A DNA stretch of 64,000 nt, from positions 4,434,001 through 4,498,000 of the forward strand of contig NZ_CP014263.1 of assembly GCF_001988955.1 (NCBI RefSeq), given 5' to 3'. The DNA is from Spirosoma montaniterrae. GTDB lineage: Bacteria > Bacteroidota > Bacteroidia > Cytophagales > Spirosomataceae. The notes under the pieces were generated by a model that was given only the letters and a program-made list of their open reading frames with translations, did not search any database and was not told where the DNA came from. Shown piece by piece: positions 16,082 to 26,185 of the stretch; position 1 is the stretch's first letter; each line of letters opens with the position of its first letter. The translations under genes and the position numbers were made by a program.

Positions 16082-17401
16082 ATGACTGTACCCCCGCCAT
16101 CCGGCCTGGCAAAGCCGAATCAGATGGACTGTGCCCTCTTTTTTCCTACCTGTTACCCAACATTACAAGCTGAATACGCTAACCAACAGTTCGACAATGC
16201 TGTCAGGCAATACCTGCGTTGTTGGGTTATTGAACACCCTGCTCTGGGTGCTGAATATGGTTCAGCCAGCGAAAACGCGTTGACGGCCTTTATTGAGCAG
16301 GATGCGCTGCGTCATTTTTTTGGACAGTATCCCGACGCCCTCGAACGGCTCCTTGAGCAGGACGACCTCTCCCGACACCTGCTGCGGCCCAGCCATGAGG
16401 TTTACTTTCAGCCCGATGCCTACGAACCGCTGCTGGCAACGTTCGAAAAACGGATTTATAACCTGTCGGCGCACCACAAACACCATGCCATCTCGTTTCG
16501 CTATAGCCCCGTCAGTCGGCAAAATGCCTGTGGCGACTCGATTGCGCTGGCCGATATGCCCGCCGGTCAGGCCAGAGAAGACATTGGCGTGTATTTTGGC
16601 ACCCGCCGATCCGACGAAACAGCCCTGAACCTGTTGGGGCGTCAACTTCGGCGCGAAGCCCTCTTTTCGCCAGTGCTGCCAATTCATGTAGTCACGGAAG
16701 GGTACATGGTCGATTCACTGCGGACTGTTCGGAAAATCACCGAGCAACTAACCAACGAAGCGGGTCAGCCGCTGCATTGCTTTGTCATTCAACGACGGCA
16801 CGCTGCCGACGACCGCCACCTCGGCGCGGCCCTGCTGCTAATGAACCTTCGGCAACCCAACCAGCCTCGGCGGATTATTTTTTGCGATACGCTGAACCCG
16901 CATGGCACGCCCCCCTGGTGGAATAAATTTAAACAGTATGTCGATGAGGTATTTCCGCAACCGACCGGCCACGCGCCTGTTTCGGAGCGACTCGAAGACG
17001 GGGGCGTAAATCTTCAGCGGCTCCACGATGGCGTACCGATCCGGCATCAGGATATCGACTGTGCGTTTTACTCGGCGTCGATGGCCCGCGCTTTGATTCA
17101 GCTTGCCAAACTTTCGCCCGACCTGCTAATCAACGGCTCTATCCATGCACTGGTTAGTGCCATGACCGAACGAATGCCGGAGTATTTCGCGGAGCCCAAT
17201 AAACCTAAAAATCCTGAGTGGGTGCGGGAAGTCAATATTCTGCGCCGATGGGAGACAGGGCAGGCTGTTTTAGCAGACCTCCGGTCGGCCCGTATGCTGG
17301 AGTTGACCGCCACACCGGCAACTTTGTCTGACCTAAGCAGTTTACATTGGAATGGGACCGACTCAGCCGACCCGTGCAGCGATTTATCGGTAGCGGCCTG
17401 A
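16082..17401 (+). CDS. Putative CE-clan (Ulp1/YopJ-like) cysteine protease or acetyltransferase
   Basis: A 439-aa soluble protein with no obvious housekeeping relative. Its second half reads like the catalytic core of clan CE enzymes (Ulp/SUMO proteases, bacterial deubiquitinases, YopJ acetyltransferases): a histidine before a strand (RHLGAALLLMNL, H246), an acidic residue after a strand (RRIIFCDTLNP, D269), then Q323 and the nucleophile C327 in RHQDIDCAFYSASMARAL. The H-D-(Q)-C order and the DC-x-F pattern fit the clan. Flanking helices are rich in His/Arg. No signal peptide. It is followed at once by the SGNH hydrolase gene. In Bacteroidota such genes are often effectors acting on eukaryotic or rival proteins; that is inference, and the assignment itself needs a structure prediction. 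Confidence 0.5.
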   Translation: MTVPPPSGLAKPNQMDCALFFPTCYPTLQAEYANQQFDNAVRQYLRCWVIEHPALGAEYGSASENALTAFIEQDALRHFFGQYPDALERLLEQDDLSRHLLRPSHEVYFQPDAYEPLLATFEKRIYNLSAHHKHHAISFRYSPVSRQNACGDSIALADMPAGQAREDIGVYFGTRRSDETALNLLGRQLRREALFSPVLPIHVVTEGYMVDSLRTVRKITEQLTNEAGQPLHCFVIQRRHAADDRHLGAALLLMNLRQPNQPRRIIFCDTLNPHGTPPWWNKFKQYVDEVFPQPTGHAPVSERLEDGGVNLQRLHDGVPIRHQDIDCAFYSASMARALIQLAKLSPDLLINGSIHALVSAMTERMPEYFAEPNKPKNPEWVREVNILRRWETGQAVLADLRSARMLELTATPATLSDLSSLHWNGTDSADPCSDLSVAA

Positions 17402-17425
17402 GTGGCTGTTTTTTGCTTTTTGCAG

Positions 17426-18037
17426 ATGGAATTGATTGACAACGAAATTAAGCAGTTAGTGCAGCGTGTACGTGTGGAGCCACCCGGCAGCATCGTTTTT
17501 TACGGAAGTTCAACCATCCGGCTCTGGGAAACGCTCGAACAGGATTTTTCACAGTTGCACCTGCTAAACCTCGGCTTTGGGGGTTCGACACTGGCAGCCT
17601 GTGCCTGGCATTTTGAACGGCTTGTTGTGCCTGCTCAACCGCGCGCCGTTATTCTGTACGCTGGCGACAACGACCTCGGCGAAAACCGACAGCCCGAAGA
17701 AGTATACCTGTTTTTTTGTGCACTGGCCGAGAAAATGCAGCGGTATCTGCCCGGTGTGCCGGTGTGGTTCATTAGTATCAAACCCAGCCCGGCCCGCTGG
17801 TCTATAATCGAACATATACAAAAAGCCAACACACTCATAGCCAGTGAAATTGCCCGATTACCAAACGCGGAGTTTCTTGATTTGTCGGCGATGATGCTGA
17901 CCGGGCAGGGCCAGCCACGAACAGAGTTGTATCAACCCGACGGTCTCCACCTGAACGCCAATGGATATGCTCTCTGGCGCGATCAACTAATGCAACGCTG
18001 CGATGCGCTGAGAACCATTCAGGTAGAAATGGCATAA
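17426..18037 (+). CDS. SGNH/GDSL-family hydrolase
   Basis: Esterase/acylhydrolase of about 203 aa. SGNH blocks are complete: the nucleophile Ser in FYGSSTIRLW (block I), Gly in NLGFGGST (II), Asn in YAGDNDLGEN (III), and the Asp-His pair in PDGLHLNANGYALW (V). No signal peptide, so it is cytoplasmic. I prefer the ATG at 17426 (MELIDNEIKQLV); a GTG directly after the previous stop codon (17402) is the other option. It sits right behind the CE-clan-like gene and is probably co-transcribed with it. Confidence 0.85.
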   Translation: MELIDNEIKQLVQRVRVEPPGSIVFYGSSTIRLWETLEQDFSQLHLLNLGFGGSTLAACAWHFERLVVPAQPRAVILYAGDNDLGENRQPEEVYLFFCALAEKMQRYLPGVPVWFISIKPSPARWSIIEHIQKANTLIASEIARLPNAEFLDLSAMMLTGQGQPRTELYQPDGLHLNANGYALWRDQLMQRCDALRTIQVEMA

Positions 18038-18065
18038 CAGGTGTGAACACGTTGCCCGTTATGCG

Positions 18066-18073
18066 TACATTTG
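18066..18073 (+). promoter_or_regulatory. -7 box TACATTTG upstream of the AraC regulator
   Basis: Perfect match to the Bacteroidota -7 consensus TAnnTTTG, 24 bp before the chosen ATG at 18098. I could not find a well-spaced -33 TTTG. Confidence 0.45.
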
Positions 18074-18097
18074 ATTTTTACAAATCAACTGTCTTTT

Positions 18098-19009
18098 ATG
18101 GGGCCTGTATCACTAACCGAATTCTACCAGGAAACTGCCTTGCTGATTCCCGAAGGCATCAATAAAGAGATTGGTCATTTCAACGTGTTTGAGATTAGCG
18201 AGGTGCGGGCGAATCTGAAACGTCGGCCCGGCGGTATGCCCTATAACCGGCGGGCATATTATAAAATCAGCCTGATCAATGGCCGCAATCGGGCCGAATA
18301 TGCCGATAAAGTTATCGACATCGAGAAGAACGCGCTGCTATTCGCCACGCCCCACGTGCCCTATCACTATCTGCCGCAGGACGATGACCAATCGGGCTAC
18401 TTCTGCATTTTCACCGCCGATTTTCTGGCTCAGGCTAAAACGGGCGTTGTAGTCGATGAACTGCCGCTTTTCCGACCGGGGGGTTATCCTATCTTTCAGC
18501 TTGACGATCAACAGGTTAATGAACTGGCGTATATCTATCGGAAAATGCAGCAGGAACTCAATTCGAGTTATGCCTACAAATATGATTTGTTGCGAACGTA
18601 TGTACTGGAGCTGATTCACTACGGTCAGAAACTACAACCTGCCACGGCTTTATACCCCTCGCATACGGCCTCGGCGCGGGTGTCTTCCCTGTTTATCGAA
18701 CTGCTCGAACGGCAATTCCCGATTGAGTCGCCCCAGCAGACGCTGAAACTACGCACGGCCAACCACTACGCCGACCGCCTGGCCGTCCATGTCAATCATC
18801 TGAACAAAGTTTTGAAAGAAAGCACTGGCAAAACCACCACCGAACTCATCAGCAGCCGGGTGGTACAGGAAGCCAAAGTATTGCTTAAACAAACCGACTG
18901 GAGCATTTCGGATGTGGCCTATAGTTTAGGGTTTGATGAAGTAGCGCATTTTTCCAACTTCTTCAAGAAGCAGACGACGCTGGCTCCGGTTGCGTTCCGG
19001 GCGGGATAG
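18098..19009 (+). CDS. AraC-family transcriptional regulator
   Basis: A 303-aa activator/repressor with an N-terminal sensing region and a C-terminal AraC helix-turn-helix pair: HYADRLAVHVNHLNKVLKES, VVQEAKVLLKQTDWSISDVA and the signature YSLGFDEVAHFSNFFKKQT. Start set at the ATG at 18098 (MGPVSLTEFYQE) because the longer frame opens with TTG. The SDR gene follows 96 bp downstream on the same strand, with a direct repeat of TTTGCAAC between them, so this regulator probably controls the dehydrogenase. The pairing of AraC regulator and SDR is common in Bacteroidota. Confidence 0.9.
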   Translation: MGPVSLTEFYQETALLIPEGINKEIGHFNVFEISEVRANLKRRPGGMPYNRRAYYKISLINGRNRAEYADKVIDIEKNALLFATPHVPYHYLPQDDDQSGYFCIFTADFLAQAKTGVVVDELPLFRPGGYPIFQLDDQQVNELAYIYRKMQQELNSSYAYKYDLLRTYVLELIHYGQKLQPATALYPSHTASARVSSLFIELLERQFPIESPQQTLKLRTANHYADRLAVHVNHLNKVLKESTGKTTTELISSRVVQEAKVLLKQTDWSISDVAYSLGFDEVAHFSNFFKKQTTLAPVAFRAG

Positions 19010-19021
19010 CTCCATTTGAAT

Positions 19022-19050
19022 TTTGCAACAAACAGATTGATGTTTGCAAC
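19022..19050 (+). promoter_or_regulatory. Direct-repeat operator TTTGCAAC x2 for the AraC regulator
   Basis: TTTGCAAC occurs at 19022-19029 and 19043-19050, exactly 21 bp apart (two helical turns) and on the same strand. This matches how AraC proteins, with two DNA-binding subdomains or as head-to-tail dimers, contact DNA. It lies between the regulator gene and the SDR gene and upstream of a TACTTTTG box. Confidence 0.55.
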
Positions 19051-19071
19051 CGCCCGACCCGACTGCCCCGC

Positions 19072-19079
19072 TACTTTTG
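19072..19079 (+). promoter_or_regulatory. -7 box TACTTTTG of the SDR gene
   Basis: Perfect TAnnTTTG match, 27 bp before the ATG at 19106. The second TTTGCAAC repeat lies 21 bp upstream, where an activator would touch RNA polymerase. Confidence 0.6.
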
Positions 19080-19105
19080 TGCTGTACATTTAATCATCAA
19101 AACCA

Positions 19106-19867
19106 ATGAACAACAGCAAGATCGCCCTCGTAACGGGCGGAAGTCGGGGGCTGGGCCGCGATATGGCCCTTAGTTTGGCCCGCAAAGGCATGGACGTGAT
19201 TGTGACCTACCGCAGTCAGCAACAGGAAGCCGAAGAGGTTGTTAATGCTATTCAGGAAATTGGACAAAAGGCCGTTGCCCTGCCCTTAGATATGAACAAC
19301 CTCGCCAGCTACGACACCTTCGTAGAGGCCGTTTCTGAGCAACTAAGCAGCCAGTGGAACGTGACAGGCTTCGATTTTCTCGTTAACAACGCCGGTATGG
19401 GCGGCACAGTGCCTTTTGTGGATGTCACAGAAGCGTTTTTCGATGAATTCCTGAACGTGCATTACAAGGGTATTTTTTTTCTGACGCAAAAGTTATTACC
19501 ATATATGAACGAAGGCGGTGGCATCGTCAATATCAGCACCGGCACCACGCGATTCGTGAATCCGGGCTACTCGGTTTATGCGTCGATGAAAGGGGCAATG
19601 GAAGTGCTGACCCGCTACTGGGCTAAAGAACTCGGCGCCAAAGGCATTCGCTGCAACATTGTAGCACCCGGCCCCGTCGAAACCGACTTCAATAATGCAG
19701 CCATCCGCAGCAATCCGCAACTGAAAGAACGGCTGGCATCGCTGTCGCCCCTGAATCGCGTTGGCAATGCCGACGACATCGGCGGGGTGGTCGCCTTCCT
19801 ATGCACCGACGAAGCCCGCTGGATCAACGCCCAGCGAATTGAAGTGTCGGGCGGGATTAATGCCTGA
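19106..19867 (+). CDS. Short-chain dehydrogenase/reductase
   Basis: Classical SDR, 253 aa: cofactor motif TGGSRGLG (10-17), LVNNAG, catalytic Ser/Thr in IVNISTGTTR, and YSVYASMKG with the Tyr-x3-Lys pair (Y-A-S-M-K). The segment after the glycine motif (VTYRSQQQ) with basic residues favours NADP(H). Substrate unknown. Likely under control of the AraC regulator upstream. Confidence 0.9.
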   Translation: MNNSKIALVTGGSRGLGRDMALSLARKGMDVIVTYRSQQQEAEEVVNAIQEIGQKAVALPLDMNNLASYDTFVEAVSEQLSSQWNVTGFDFLVNNAGMGGTVPFVDVTEAFFDEFLNVHYKGIFFLTQKLLPYMNEGGGIVNISTGTTRFVNPGYSVYASMKGAMEVLTRYWAKELGAKGIRCNIVAPGPVETDFNNAAIRSNPQLKERLASLSPLNRVGNADDIGGVVAFLCTDEARWINAQRIEVSGGINA

Positions 19868-19909
19868 CCCCAACCTCATTGGGAGATTATGAAACCCGGA
19901 TGATTTAGT

Positions 19910-19934
19910 CCCTCCCCTGAAAAGCAGGGGAGGG
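19910..19934. repeat. CCCTCCCCTG...CAGGGGAGGG intergenic hairpin
   Basis: A 10-bp perfect stem (CCCTCCCCTG / CAGGGGAGGG) around AAAAG, followed by a G-rich stretch (GGTTGGGGTGGGG). It lies between the convergent SDR and malQ genes. There is no T-run, so it is better described as a repeat-type hairpin than as a standard terminator, though it may end transcription from both sides. Confidence 0.6.
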
Positions 19935-19950
19935 GTTGGGGTGGGGTGAA

Positions 19951-21534
19951 TCACCCCCGCCCGGTCAGCCTTGTCAGCTTCAGCAGCCGCTCGGCTACTT
20001 CGACGGTCAGTTGGTCGGGCTGAAGCCGCCATTGCCAGCTACGACCACCGGCACCGGGCGTATTCATGCGGTGCGTTTCGTCTAAGTCCAGCACGTCCTG
20101 AATGGGCAGAATTGCCAGCCGCGCCACCGACCGCATCGTGAGCCGAATCATCTGATCGACTACGTTTTCTTCCGTGACCGTAAAGCCAAGGTAGTCGTTC
20201 AGCCGCTCGCGGAGATCGGCGTCGGCTTCGCGGAACCAGCCGAGGGTCGTGTTATTGTCGTGCGTACCCGAGTACACTACCATGTTTTCGGTATGATTGT
20301 GCGGGGCGTAGCTCGACGTTGGCTGGTCATCGCCAAAACCGAACTGCACCACGCGCATACCCGGAATAGCATAATGGCGGAGTTGCGGCTGAATATCGGC
20401 GGCTTTGGCACCCAGGTCTTCGGCAATGATCGGCAACTGAACAAACTGCCGATACATCGCCCGCATAAACGACTCGAAAGGAGCCTTTACCCACTCGCCT
20501 ATTTTGGCCGTTGGCTCACTCGCTGGAATCTCCCAGTATTCGTAAAAGCCCAGAAAATGGTCGAGCCGGGTTAGGCCGTAGAGTGATTGCTGGTGCCGAA
20601 TCCGGCGCAGCCACCACGAAAAGCCCGTGCGCTCGTGTTCGGCCCAATCGTAAATCGGGTTGCCCCAGCGTTGGCCGTATTCGCTGAAATAGTCGGGCGG
20701 GGCACCTGCCACGTAGAGCGGCTGAAAATTTTCGTCCAGCTTAAATAGTGTCGGATTCGACCACACGTCGGCACTGTTCAGTTGAACGTAAATCGGGATA
20801 TCGCCGATGAGATGAATGCGTTTGTTATAGCAATACGCAATCAGTTCGTTCCACTGCCGCAGGAAGAAATACTGCTGCACTTTAATCACCTCCAGATCGT
20901 GCCGTAATAGTTCGGTCTGCTGAGCCAGCACAGCCGGGTCGCGTCGCATCAGTTCATCGGGCCAGCGGAGCCAGAACGGTTCGCCCGTCGAATCCTGCAA
21001 GGCTGTAAACAGGGCGTATTCGTCTAACCAGTGCGACTGCCACGCACAAAACCGCTCGTAATCATTGCGTTGGGCGGCTGAGGCATCGCGCAGAAAGGTT
21101 TCGGCAGCCTGTTTCAGCAAAGGCCGTTTTTTTATCCAGGCTGCGTGCAGTGTTGAGGGTGCCAGCGTCAGCGGGCCAGCCAGCACAGCCGGTTCTGACT
21201 CGCCGGTATTCGATGGCAGCTCCGTTATAGTTACATCCTGCACGGGCTGTTCGTTAAAAACGGCCAGATCGTCGGCGGTCAGCAGCCCCTCTTCAGCGAG
21301 TTTCTCCAAACTGATTAGCAGCACATTTCCCGCAAACGCCGACGGACTACTGTAGGGTGAAAACCCCGAACCGGGGTCGAGCGGTGTAAGCGGCAGAATC
21401 TGCCAGAACGTTTGCCCGGCGGCTTCGAGGAAATCGGCAAACTGGTAGGCTTCAGGGCCGAGGTCGCCCACGCCATGCGCTGAGGGTAATGAGGTTATAT
21501 GGAGCAGCAAGCCGCTCGAACGAGTTTGAAGCAT
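19951..21534 (-). CDS. malQ: 4-alpha-glucanotransferase (GH77)
   Basis: Amylomaltase that moves alpha-1,4-glucan chains in maltodextrin and glycogen metabolism, cytoplasmic, 527 aa, the usual bacterial length. The family N-terminus is plain (RSSGLLLHITSLPS, HGVGDLGPEAYQFADFLEAA). GH77 motifs follow: LIGDIPIYVQLNSADVW, YGLTRLDHFLGFYEYW with the nucleophile Asp, PIIAEDLGAKAADI with the acid/base Glu, and YSGTHDNNTTLGW with the stabilising Asp. The gene is complete. The exported GH13 enzyme at 26510-28681 could supply its maltodextrin substrate. Confidence 0.95.
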   Translation of the reverse strand: MLQTRSSGLLLHITSLPSAHGVGDLGPEAYQFADFLEAAGQTFWQILPLTPLDPGSGFSPYSSPSAFAGNVLLISLEKLAEEGLLTADDLAVFNEQPVQDVTITELPSNTGESEPAVLAGPLTLAPSTLHAAWIKKRPLLKQAAETFLRDASAAQRNDYERFCAWQSHWLDEYALFTALQDSTGEPFWLRWPDELMRRDPAVLAQQTELLRHDLEVIKVQQYFFLRQWNELIAYCYNKRIHLIGDIPIYVQLNSADVWSNPTLFKLDENFQPLYVAGAPPDYFSEYGQRWGNPIYDWAEHERTGFSWWLRRIRHQQSLYGLTRLDHFLGFYEYWEIPASEPTAKIGEWVKAPFESFMRAMYRQFVQLPIIAEDLGAKAADIQPQLRHYAIPGMRVVQFGFGDDQPTSSYAPHNHTENMVVYSGTHDNNTTLGWFREADADLRERLNDYLGFTVTEENVVDQMIRLTMRSVARLAILPIQDVLDLDETHRMNTPGAGGRSWQWRLQPDQLTVEVAERLLKLTRLTGRG

Positions 21535-21610
21535 TTTCGGAGACGTTGAGTTGTCAATGCTTCTAACTGCAAAGCCAAAGCGGGTGTTTGGATTGAAGCT
21601 TGTTAATCAC

Positions 21611-22795
21611 GTCAGCTACCCCCGGCTAAAGCGCGGGGGCTTGTGCCTGAGTGGTTAGACTACGCGTCCCGGACTCGACACCATAGGCTATCTGACCAAG
21701 CCCACTGTTTTTAATGTTTTGCGACGCATTGTAATCCGCATTAGCCGAATGACCACACGACCGACATACAAACTCCGATTGCGACTTTCGGTTTGCCTTC
21801 TCGCAGTGTCCGCACTGGCTACACATGCGGGACGTGTTGCGCGGGTCAATCAGCAGTACGGCCACACCCGACAAGGTAGCCTTATAGCCAATGAAGCGAC
21901 GAAGCTGGTAGAAAGCCCAATTGGCATGTTTAGCCCGTTGCCATTGGCGCAACCGTTTCTCATCCTTTCTAACGTTTTTGGAAATCCCTGTCAGGTCTTC
22001 CAGAACGATAGCCCGGTTAGATGCCTTAGCCTTCGATACAAGGGACTTGGAAATGCAATGATTCGTGTCGGACTGAAACCGACGTTGTTTCCTGGAGAGT
22101 TTTTAAGTCTACATTTAGCCGACTTAGTACCGACGCTTTGCAGGGTAGCGCGTCGTTTGGCGTACCATTGGCGGGTAGCTTCTACATTGGCCCCGCTAAA
22201 GGTTTGCCCGTCCGAATCCGTAGCCAGCGTTACGATGCCCAAATCAACGCCGAGTGCATCAACGATTTCGCCCCCTTCTTCATCGGGTACGTCACAGGTT
22301 GCCAACAGATACCACTTTCCCTTTATGAAAGCAAGGTCAGATTCGCCCTGTTGATAGTGCAAGAGTTTTTCGTGGTGCTGACCAACGGTGTAGGTAATGG
22401 TTTTGCGCCCTTCGACCGTCCAGATCGACACCGTTTTGCGGTCGGTACGGTAAGACAGAATCCGACTATCGAACGCAATGGCTCCCGTTGGGCGGTAAGT
22501 ACGCTGAATCTTTTTGTCCAACTTGTAGGAGTCAGCTACCTTGCGGATACAGTGCAAAGCAAACTGAGCCGACAAACCAAACTTGCTCCTTATCCACTTA
22601 TAGTATCGGGGTTGGAGTTTAGCCGACGCAAAGACTTTATTTTCAAACGCATAACGGCTCAGTTCGTTACAGGCTTCATTGCCCCGTTCCAGCGTCAGCC
22701 GCAAAGCAGTGGCTTGTTCAGGGGTGGGTAAAAGCCGTATCTGTGCCGTTAGTTTCATCACCCAAATATACAAAACTTCTCACACTTGTGAAAGA
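21611..22795 (-). mobile_element. IS200/IS605-type element carrying only tnpB (IS1341-like)
   Basis: A lone tnpB gene with no tnpA. At its 3' side the stem CCCCCG (21619-21624) / CGGGGG (21634-21639) around GCTAAAGCG is the classic right-end hairpin of these elements, and the tnpB stop codon (21626-21628) lies inside it, as where the guide omega-RNA ends. On the other side, TCACA/TGTGA with flanking CTT/AAG (about 22776-22794) is a candidate left-end hairpin. Exact ends and the target motif cannot be fixed without an empty site. Confidence 0.75.
21626..22758 (-). pseudogene. tnpB: TnpB RNA-guided nuclease, disrupted by one-base frameshift
   Basis: N-terminal two thirds read from the ATG at 22758 (MKLTAQIRLLPTPEQATAL) through the RuvC-I aspartate in LGVDLGIVTLAT. 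At a run of five A on the coding strand (22100-22104) the frame is lost; adding one A restores LSRKQRRFQSDT and leads into the second open stretch with the RuvC-II glutamate VLEDLTGI, the zinc finger CSQCGHCEK...CRSCGH and the RuvC-III aspartate in SANADYNASQNI. All catalytic residues are thus present if the frame is joined. It is either a recent inactivating slip, a sequencing error in a homopolymer, or slippage. Full length would be about 375 aa. Confidence 0.85.
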
Positions 22796-22799
22796 TAAT

Positions 22800-23300
22800 T
22801 CAGGTTTTTTTTGCGTCAACATACTTTGCCCTGCCGGGCGGTTCAATTCCTCCCCGGCCTAAAGGCAACGGGGATTCCTTGAACCTCTTTCTTGAAGAAG
22901 GCGTATCTAAAAACTCTTGCAAACGAACGACTTGTATGCCTTTATAAGGATTCAGAGCTAATAAATCAACTTTATTTCCGGTGATTAAATAGTCAGCTTG
23001 CGCATCAATCGCTAATGCCAGCAAGTAATTGTCATCAGGGTCTGGACTGTCTGAAATAATTGACGTGGTTTTGATAATTGTCAAACGTGCTTTGATAACG
23101 TCCAGAAATAAATCAACTTCTTCGATTGAAACGTATTTACGAAATTTCTCACGGTGGGCTACTTCTGTCAGCTCATTTAAGAGAGTATCGTCGCCAAACA
23201 ATTCAATAGCTGGGTTAGCCAATACCACTCCCAGTTTTTCACGATGTTTTTTGCCAATCAATGCGCTGATAAAATCTGTTGTATCGATGACTATTTTCAT
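22800..23300 (-). CDS. PIN-domain toxin with an IS-derived C-terminal tail
   Basis: A VapC-like RNase toxin. Its PIN core keeps acidic residues in MKIVIDTTDF, DDTLLNELTE and SPDPDDNYLLALAIDAQADYLITG. The PIN domain ends near VVRLQEFLDT (about residue 132). The last ~34 residues (…KESPLPLGRGGIEPPGRAK) are translated from an IS right-end hairpin at 22841-22884, so the native C-terminus has been replaced. Its antitoxin gene lies 99 bp upstream. The catalytic residues are intact, so the toxin may still work. Confidence 0.8.
   Translation of the reverse strand: MKIVIDTTDFISALIGKKHREKLGVVLANPAIELFGDDTLLNELTEVAHREKFRKYVSIEEVDLFLDVIKARLTIIKTTSIISDSPDPDDNYLLALAIDAQADYLITGNKVDLLALNPYKGIQVVRLQEFLDTPSSRKRFKESPLPLGRGGIEPPGRAKYVDAKKT
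22841..22884. repeat. Remnant right-end hairpin of a second IS200/IS605-like element
   Basis: Nested stem: GTTCAA (22841-22846) / TTGAAC (22879-22884) outside, CCCCG (22852-22856) / CGGGG (22869-22873) and GCC-TAAA-GGC inside. The layout CCCCGGCCTAAAGGCAACGGGG is the same type as the right end at 21619-21639 but differs in sequence, so it marks another element whose transposase is gone. It forms the coding end of the PIN toxin gene. Confidence 0.6.
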
Positions 23301-23399
23301 TTCTACGAATGGCTTTCTCCTTCCTTCTTTGTTGTTTTGGTGGTCTGATTTGGGTAAAGACCCACAATTGGGGTGATAATTGTCAAGAAGCTATACTAC

Positions 23400-23630
23400 T
23401 TACAAGCCCATATGTCGCGCCCGTTTCTCAGCCCGATACGCTTTGATTTCATCTAAAATATCCTGTTCGCTCATATCCGGTTCTGTTTGGGGGAGTTGTT
23501 TGTCTAATTTATCCCACAAATCGCCCCAGGCAGGCTGTTCCGTTCGTAAGGAAATGATTCCCAGGTCTACCAAATCATCAATTAGTTTTCGGGCTTTAGG
23601 TGAATTTAGTTCAATGAGCAGCGTTTCCAT
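23400..23630 (-). CDS. Antitoxin of the PIN module
   Basis: A 76-aa acidic/charged protein (METLLIELNSPKARKLIDDL, then a C-terminal charged helix SEQDILDEIKAYRAEKRARH). The form, with a short N-terminal strand, a helix and a toxin-binding C-terminal helix, is typical of antitoxins paired with PIN toxins in Bacteroidota. It precedes the toxin on the same strand, with a 99-bp gap that is longer than usual. Identity rests on size and position. Confidence 0.7.
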   Translation of the reverse strand: METLLIELNSPKARKLIDDLVDLGIISLRTEQPAWGDLWDKLDKQLPQTEPDMSEQDILDEIKAYRAEKRARHMGL

Positions 23631-23780
23631 AAATTCATATAAATAACGGTTCGTTTGCTAAACTTAATCGTTCTGTTGTTCAGTTCCTACAAAACTCAGG
23701 ACGTTCTTTATGATTCCTTTACTACCTCACGCTTGCTTATCAGATTAATCCAATTGGCTGCAAACGGATAAACTGATTAA

Positions 23781-25409
<1,629 letters not shown>

Positions 25410-25491
25410 TTGCTATTTTTGTTATCCCGGCTGGAATGACAAAAGCCGCTCAATTCCGTCTTATGAATCGTACTAAAAACAAACTGTTTTT

Positions 25492-26184
25492 ATGAAGACA
25501 ATTCGAGTTGAGTGGAACGCGTTGCTGTTAGCTTCGGCCCTGCTGACAAGCGTGGCTGTTCAGGCACAAACCGAAACCCCGGCGAGTACGCCAACTGTGC
25601 CCAGAGTAATCGGCACGATCAACGATACGCCAGCGACAACCGTCGGTTCGCAAACCGGAGCAACGGCATCAGCCGACAGTCTGCCCGACGCACAGTTGGA
25701 CCGGGCGGTTGCAGCACTCGAAAAGGGTGATAAAGCCGCATCGGCACAGGCGTTGCAATCGGGAATAGCGGCTGTTGAGGCCGAAGCGAAGGCTAAACCA
25801 AGCTCGTTCAAAGATAAAATTCTGGGGCAGGTTGGTAAGTTGAAAACGCTGCTGCCGCTTATTACGGGCGGTGGTCTTGGGTCTGGCGTGCTGGGCAATG
25901 CCGTTGGTCTGACCAAACTCGCATCGGGAGCCGGACGATTGGAAAACCTGATGTCGGCGGGTTCGCTGATTGGCAAAGCCAGTCAGTTGACAAGTGGCCT
26001 CAACGGGCTGAGTAGTGCTATGTCGGTGCTGGGTGGCGGAGCTTCAGCGGGTCAATCGCTGGTGTCGACGGCACTGGCGGGCGTAGGTAAGCTCAATCAG
26101 GGCGGTATGGTTGCCAAAGCTGCCGAACCCGCCGTGAAAAACCAGATTGGCAGCGTATTGAATTTTGTTAAAGGAGCTTTATAA
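25492..26184 (+). CDS. Exported protein of unknown function between atpD and atpC
   Basis: A 230-aa protein with a signal peptide (residues 1-26, hydrophobic core LLLASALLTSVAVQAQ). The mature part begins with a Thr/Ala/Pro-rich linker, then a helical stretch (LDRAVAALEKGDKAASAQAL) and a long Gly/Ala/Ser/Leu-rich half (ITGGGLGSGVLGNAVGLT and similar) that could form small-residue helices or a beta-rich surface structure. I do not recognise a family. Its last codons contain the AAAGGAG ribosome site of atpC and its stop is 1 bp before the atpC start, so the two are translationally coupled. It is therefore transcribed with ATP synthase genes although it should act outside the cytoplasm. Confidence 0.8.
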   Translation: MKTIRVEWNALLLASALLTSVAVQAQTETPASTPTVPRVIGTINDTPATTVGSQTGATASADSLPDAQLDRAVAALEKGDKAASAQALQSGIAAVEAEAKAKPSSFKDKILGQVGKLKTLLPLITGGGLGSGVLGNAVGLTKLASGAGRLENLMSAGSLIGKASQLTSGLNGLSSAMSVLGGGASAGQSLVSTALAGVGKLNQGGMVAKAAEPAVKNQIGSVLNFVKGAL

Positions 26185-26185
26185 A

